Below are positions 61,938 through 64,000 of a stretch of 64,000 bases of DNA, one piece after another; positions within the stretch are counted from its first letter, which is position 1; each line of letters begins with the position of its first letter. The notes under the pieces were generated by a model. That model was not told where the DNA came from. It made no database searches and saw only the letters and a program-made list of their open reading frames with translations. Location: positions 18,434-82,433 of IMG/VR virus record IMGVR_UViG_3300009183_000002; one strand, given 5' to 3'. The DNA comes from a virus. Both the position numbers and the translations under genes were made by a program.

Positions 61938-62587
61938 TACAGACCAGCCTCTAATGTGCTCACTCGCAATTCAACCGTGCTGGCACTTACGGGTGTGTAG
62001 GCCCCACGGGTTTCAATTTCGGTAAACAAAGACGTACTAGCTGCGGCAAGTTTGATTAGACGTCCAGGGTAATCAACTTGGGTGTAGATTGTGCTCCCAA
62101 AATCTTGAGGAGAAGACAAGTCAACGTAGCCCATGTACGCAGCACGATCACCACTGACTAAATCAAATGGTGCGTTATCAGCAATTGCAGTGGGAGAAGT
62201 ATTGTAAAAATGAATACGGAATGCGCCCATGCCAGCAGGCACAGTGCTATCACTAAAGATTAAAGCTGCGGATTGAATGAGAATATAACCAGCAGAAGGA
62301 CCAATACCGCTGAGTGTTAAAATTGCACTGCCGCTAGTACTACCTACTACATCACCAGCGGTGTAGGCAGTGGTGTTACTGGGCCTAGTAATTGTAACGG
62401 TAGAGCGATATGCTTTGCCGTCAACAGTTAAACTGCTATTGGCATCGTTAACGGCAATAGAAGTTCCGCTCGCAGTAGTAACAGTGACGGAAGTTCCGGA
62501 AATAGTGTTGACTGCAAGGGGAATACCGCTGACAGTACCAACTCTAATTACTTCGTATAACTGAGAATTTTCCCTAACTAACGGCAT
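61937..62587 (-). CDS. Tail/baseplate structural protein
   Basis: 216 residues, Ser/Thr/Val/Ala-rich and mostly beta (PLVRENSQLYEVIRVGTVSG, then repeated SGTSVTVTTASGTSIAV). Starts two genes upstream of the fibre's 5' end and overlaps it by one base. A tail or fibre-attachment role is inferred from context. Confidence 0.65.
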   Translation of the reverse strand: MPLVRENSQLYEVIRVGTVSGIPLAVNTISGTSVTVTTASGTSIAVNDANSSLTVDGKAYRSTVTITRPSNTTAYTAGDVVGSTSGSAILTLSGIGPSAGYILIQSAALIFSDSTVPAGMGAFRIHFYNTSPTAIADNAPFDLVSGDRAAYMGYVDLSSPQDFGSTIYTQVDYPGRLIKLAAASTSLFTEIETRGAYTPVSASTVELRVSTLEAGL

Positions 62588-62684
62588 GGTATTTAACTAT
62601 TTTTTTAATTCTACCAGAAGTTGATCAGAAGTGTAGGCTTTGCATTAGTGCCTTAAAATAATAAAAAGTATCTGTGTTAGCAAA

Positions 62685-64000
62685 ATGCAAATTCGTTATA
62701 TCAATGATTTTGGTGATGGAACCTCTGGTTACGCTGACTACGGTTCTGGGATTGTGGTTACCACAGCTAGTGGCCAACCTATTGAAGTAACGACTACTAC
62801 CAGTGGTGCTGTAACTATTCAAGCTGGTGGTACAGGCTCGGATGCTTTTGGGCGTTTACGCACGTCTTCACCTTTAACACTATTTGATTCAAGCCATCGA
62901 TACAAAGATAATGGACTGTGGACTACTGCTACCGGAACTGGTGGTACAACAACGTTTGATGCTAATGCTGGTCTTGTCACACTAAATACAACTACTGCTT
63001 CTGGCTCGTCAATTGTTCGGGAAACAACTAAGTGTTTCTCATATCAACCAGGGAAATCCCTATTGGTAATGTCTACGTTTGTAATGAACGCAGCTAAAAC
63101 AAACCTACGGCAACGTGTTGGATACTACGGTGCTAGCAATGGCATGTTCCTTGAGCAAGATGGAACAACCATATCATTTGTTGAGCGCAGTTCCGTAACT
63201 GGTTCTGTAGTTGACACCAAGGTAGCCAAAGCTAGTTGGAACATTGATCCGATGGATGGTACTGGTCCATCTGGTTACACACTTGACTTGACCAAAGCTC
63301 AAATCTTTTGGATGGACATTGAGTGGCTTGGGCTTGGTACGGTTCGTCTTGGTTTTATTATCAATGGAGAATTTGTACACTGCCATTCATTCCATCATGC
63401 AAATTTGGTTACTTCAACGTATATCACTACGGCATCGCTCCCTCTTCGTTACGAAATTGCTAACACCGATACAACGGCTAGTATCAGTACGTTAAAACAA
63501 ATTTGTTCAACTGTTCTTTCAGAAGGTGGTTACGAATTACGTGGAGCGCAGCAAGCTGTAGGCACAACCATTACGGGAGCATACAATCTAACCGCGTCTG
63601 GAACTTACTATCCACCAGTAGCTATTCGACTTAAAGCTGCTAATTTAGATGCAATTGCAATTGTTACAGCAGTTGCAATTATGGCAAGTGGGGGAACTGC
63701 CAATTATAGCTGGCGTGTTAACCAAGCCGCAACCGTTAGTGGCGGTACATGGACCAGTGCAGGAGTTAATTCTTCTGTTGAATATAACTTATCTGGTGTG
63801 TCAAGCAGTGGTGGTCGTGTTTTGGCTCAAGGATATTTTGCTGGTGGTAACAACAATCAAGTTCCTATTGATATTCTTAAAGAAGCCGTGTTTCAATCTC
63901 AATTGGAACGAGATGGTTTAACAAGCACTCCTTATGAAATCAGTGTTACTGTTGCGGCTAGCTCAAATAACCAAGGTGTTTATGCATCGATGGACTGGGA
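62685..64000 (+). CDS. Cyanophage structural protein, C-terminus cut by the window edge
   Basis: 438 complete codons, open to the right edge: QIRYINDFGDGTSGYADYGS, then the signature FGRLRTSSPLTLFDSSHRY, GLRQRVGYYGASNGMFLEQ-like, PMDGTGPSGYTLDLTKAQI and CHSFHHANL. I recognise this conserved block from cyanophage and pelagiphage structural proteins, probably in the tail or on the capsid surface. It is divergent from the minus-strand gene 97 bases away; the gap holds the control region but no clear promoter. Confidence 0.85.
   Translation, partial: MQIRYINDFGDGTSGYADYGSGIVVTTASGQPIEVTTTTSGAVTIQAGGTGSDAFGRLRTSSPLTLFDSSHRYKDNGLWTTATGTGGTTTFDANAGLVTLNTTTASGSSIVRETTKCFSYQPGKSLLVMSTFVMNAAKTNLRQRVGYYGASNGMFLEQDGTTISFVERSSVTGSVVDTKVAKASWNIDPMDGTGPSGYTLDLTKAQIFWMDIEWLGLGTVRLGFIINGEFVHCHSFHHANLVTSTYITTASLPLRYEIANTDTTASISTLKQICSTVLSEGGYELRGAQQAVGTTITGAYNLTASGTYYPPVAIRLKAANLDAIAIVTAVAIMASGGTANYSWRVNQAATVSGGTWTSAGVNSSVEYNLSGVSSSGGRVLAQGYFAGGNNNQVPIDILKEAVFQSQLERDGLTSTPYEISVTVAASSNNQGVYASMDW

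Overview
This window is part of a lytic-type bacteriophage genome, and the host is almost certainly a cyanobacterium, most likely a small Synechococcus/Cyanobium-type picocyanobacterium. The evidence is an NblA/Ycf18-like phycobilisome-degradation protein, many small families I recognise from cyanophages, GC-richer host-like cassette genes (the 'LSPAAQAVLDA' and 'RAARRPKPPSLK' families), and a tandem TTTTCCACA motif matching the cyanobacterial DnaA box. Both window edges cut through tail-fibre-type genes. I see no sheath, tape-measure, integrase or photosystem gene. Portal, scaffold, capsid and several Gly/Ala-rich internal proteins suggest a short-tailed (podovirus-like) virion, but that morphology is an inference.

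Layout. (1) 1-1.8 kb, minus strand: truncated repeat-rich tail-fibre-like protein and a small membrane protein. (2) 1.8-5.4 kb, plus strand: HTH protein, two unknowns, a Dam-like protein with a degraded motif, dCTP deaminase (dcd) and a DUF3310 protein that may need a frameshift. (3) 4.3-35.2 kb, mostly minus strand: the late module. It holds NblA, a GH24 lysozyme, HNH-type genes, large virion proteins, a tail lysozyme, a rearranged M23 peptidase, major capsid, scaffold, portal, terminase, and a run of probable internal/ejection proteins ending in a 951-aa protein with a C-terminal SLOG domain. (4) 35.3-36.1 kb: noncoding switch region with palindromes, an AT-rich stretch and tandem DnaA-box-like sites, a candidate origin or early control region. 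(5) 36.1-60.3 kb, plus strand: about 55 mostly tiny early genes, including PcfJ-like, GP88, an intein-split family A DNA polymerase, SSB, DUF5895, Gp157 and Zn-finger genes, plus one tRNA-Leu(UAA). (6) 60.3-64 kb: tail-fibre/structural genes on both strands.

The most unusual feature is the early region's leaders. Most gene groups there start without a Shine-Dalgarno sequence, and many are preceded by repeated structured RNA elements that keep their pairing while changing sequence. One family is a three-way junction with a T-loop hairpin (five tandem copies). Each copy contains the stop codon of the upstream gene and sits exactly 20 or exactly 12 nt before the next start codon. A second family is an H-type pseudoknot (seven copies, usually 20-31 nt before a start). 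Two further two-copy families and a strongly folded 230-nt intergenic stretch add to this. I propose a phage-wide, RNA-structure-based control layer for early gene expression, probably acting at translation initiation or termination-coupled restart. All structures were folded by eye and need computation and experiment.
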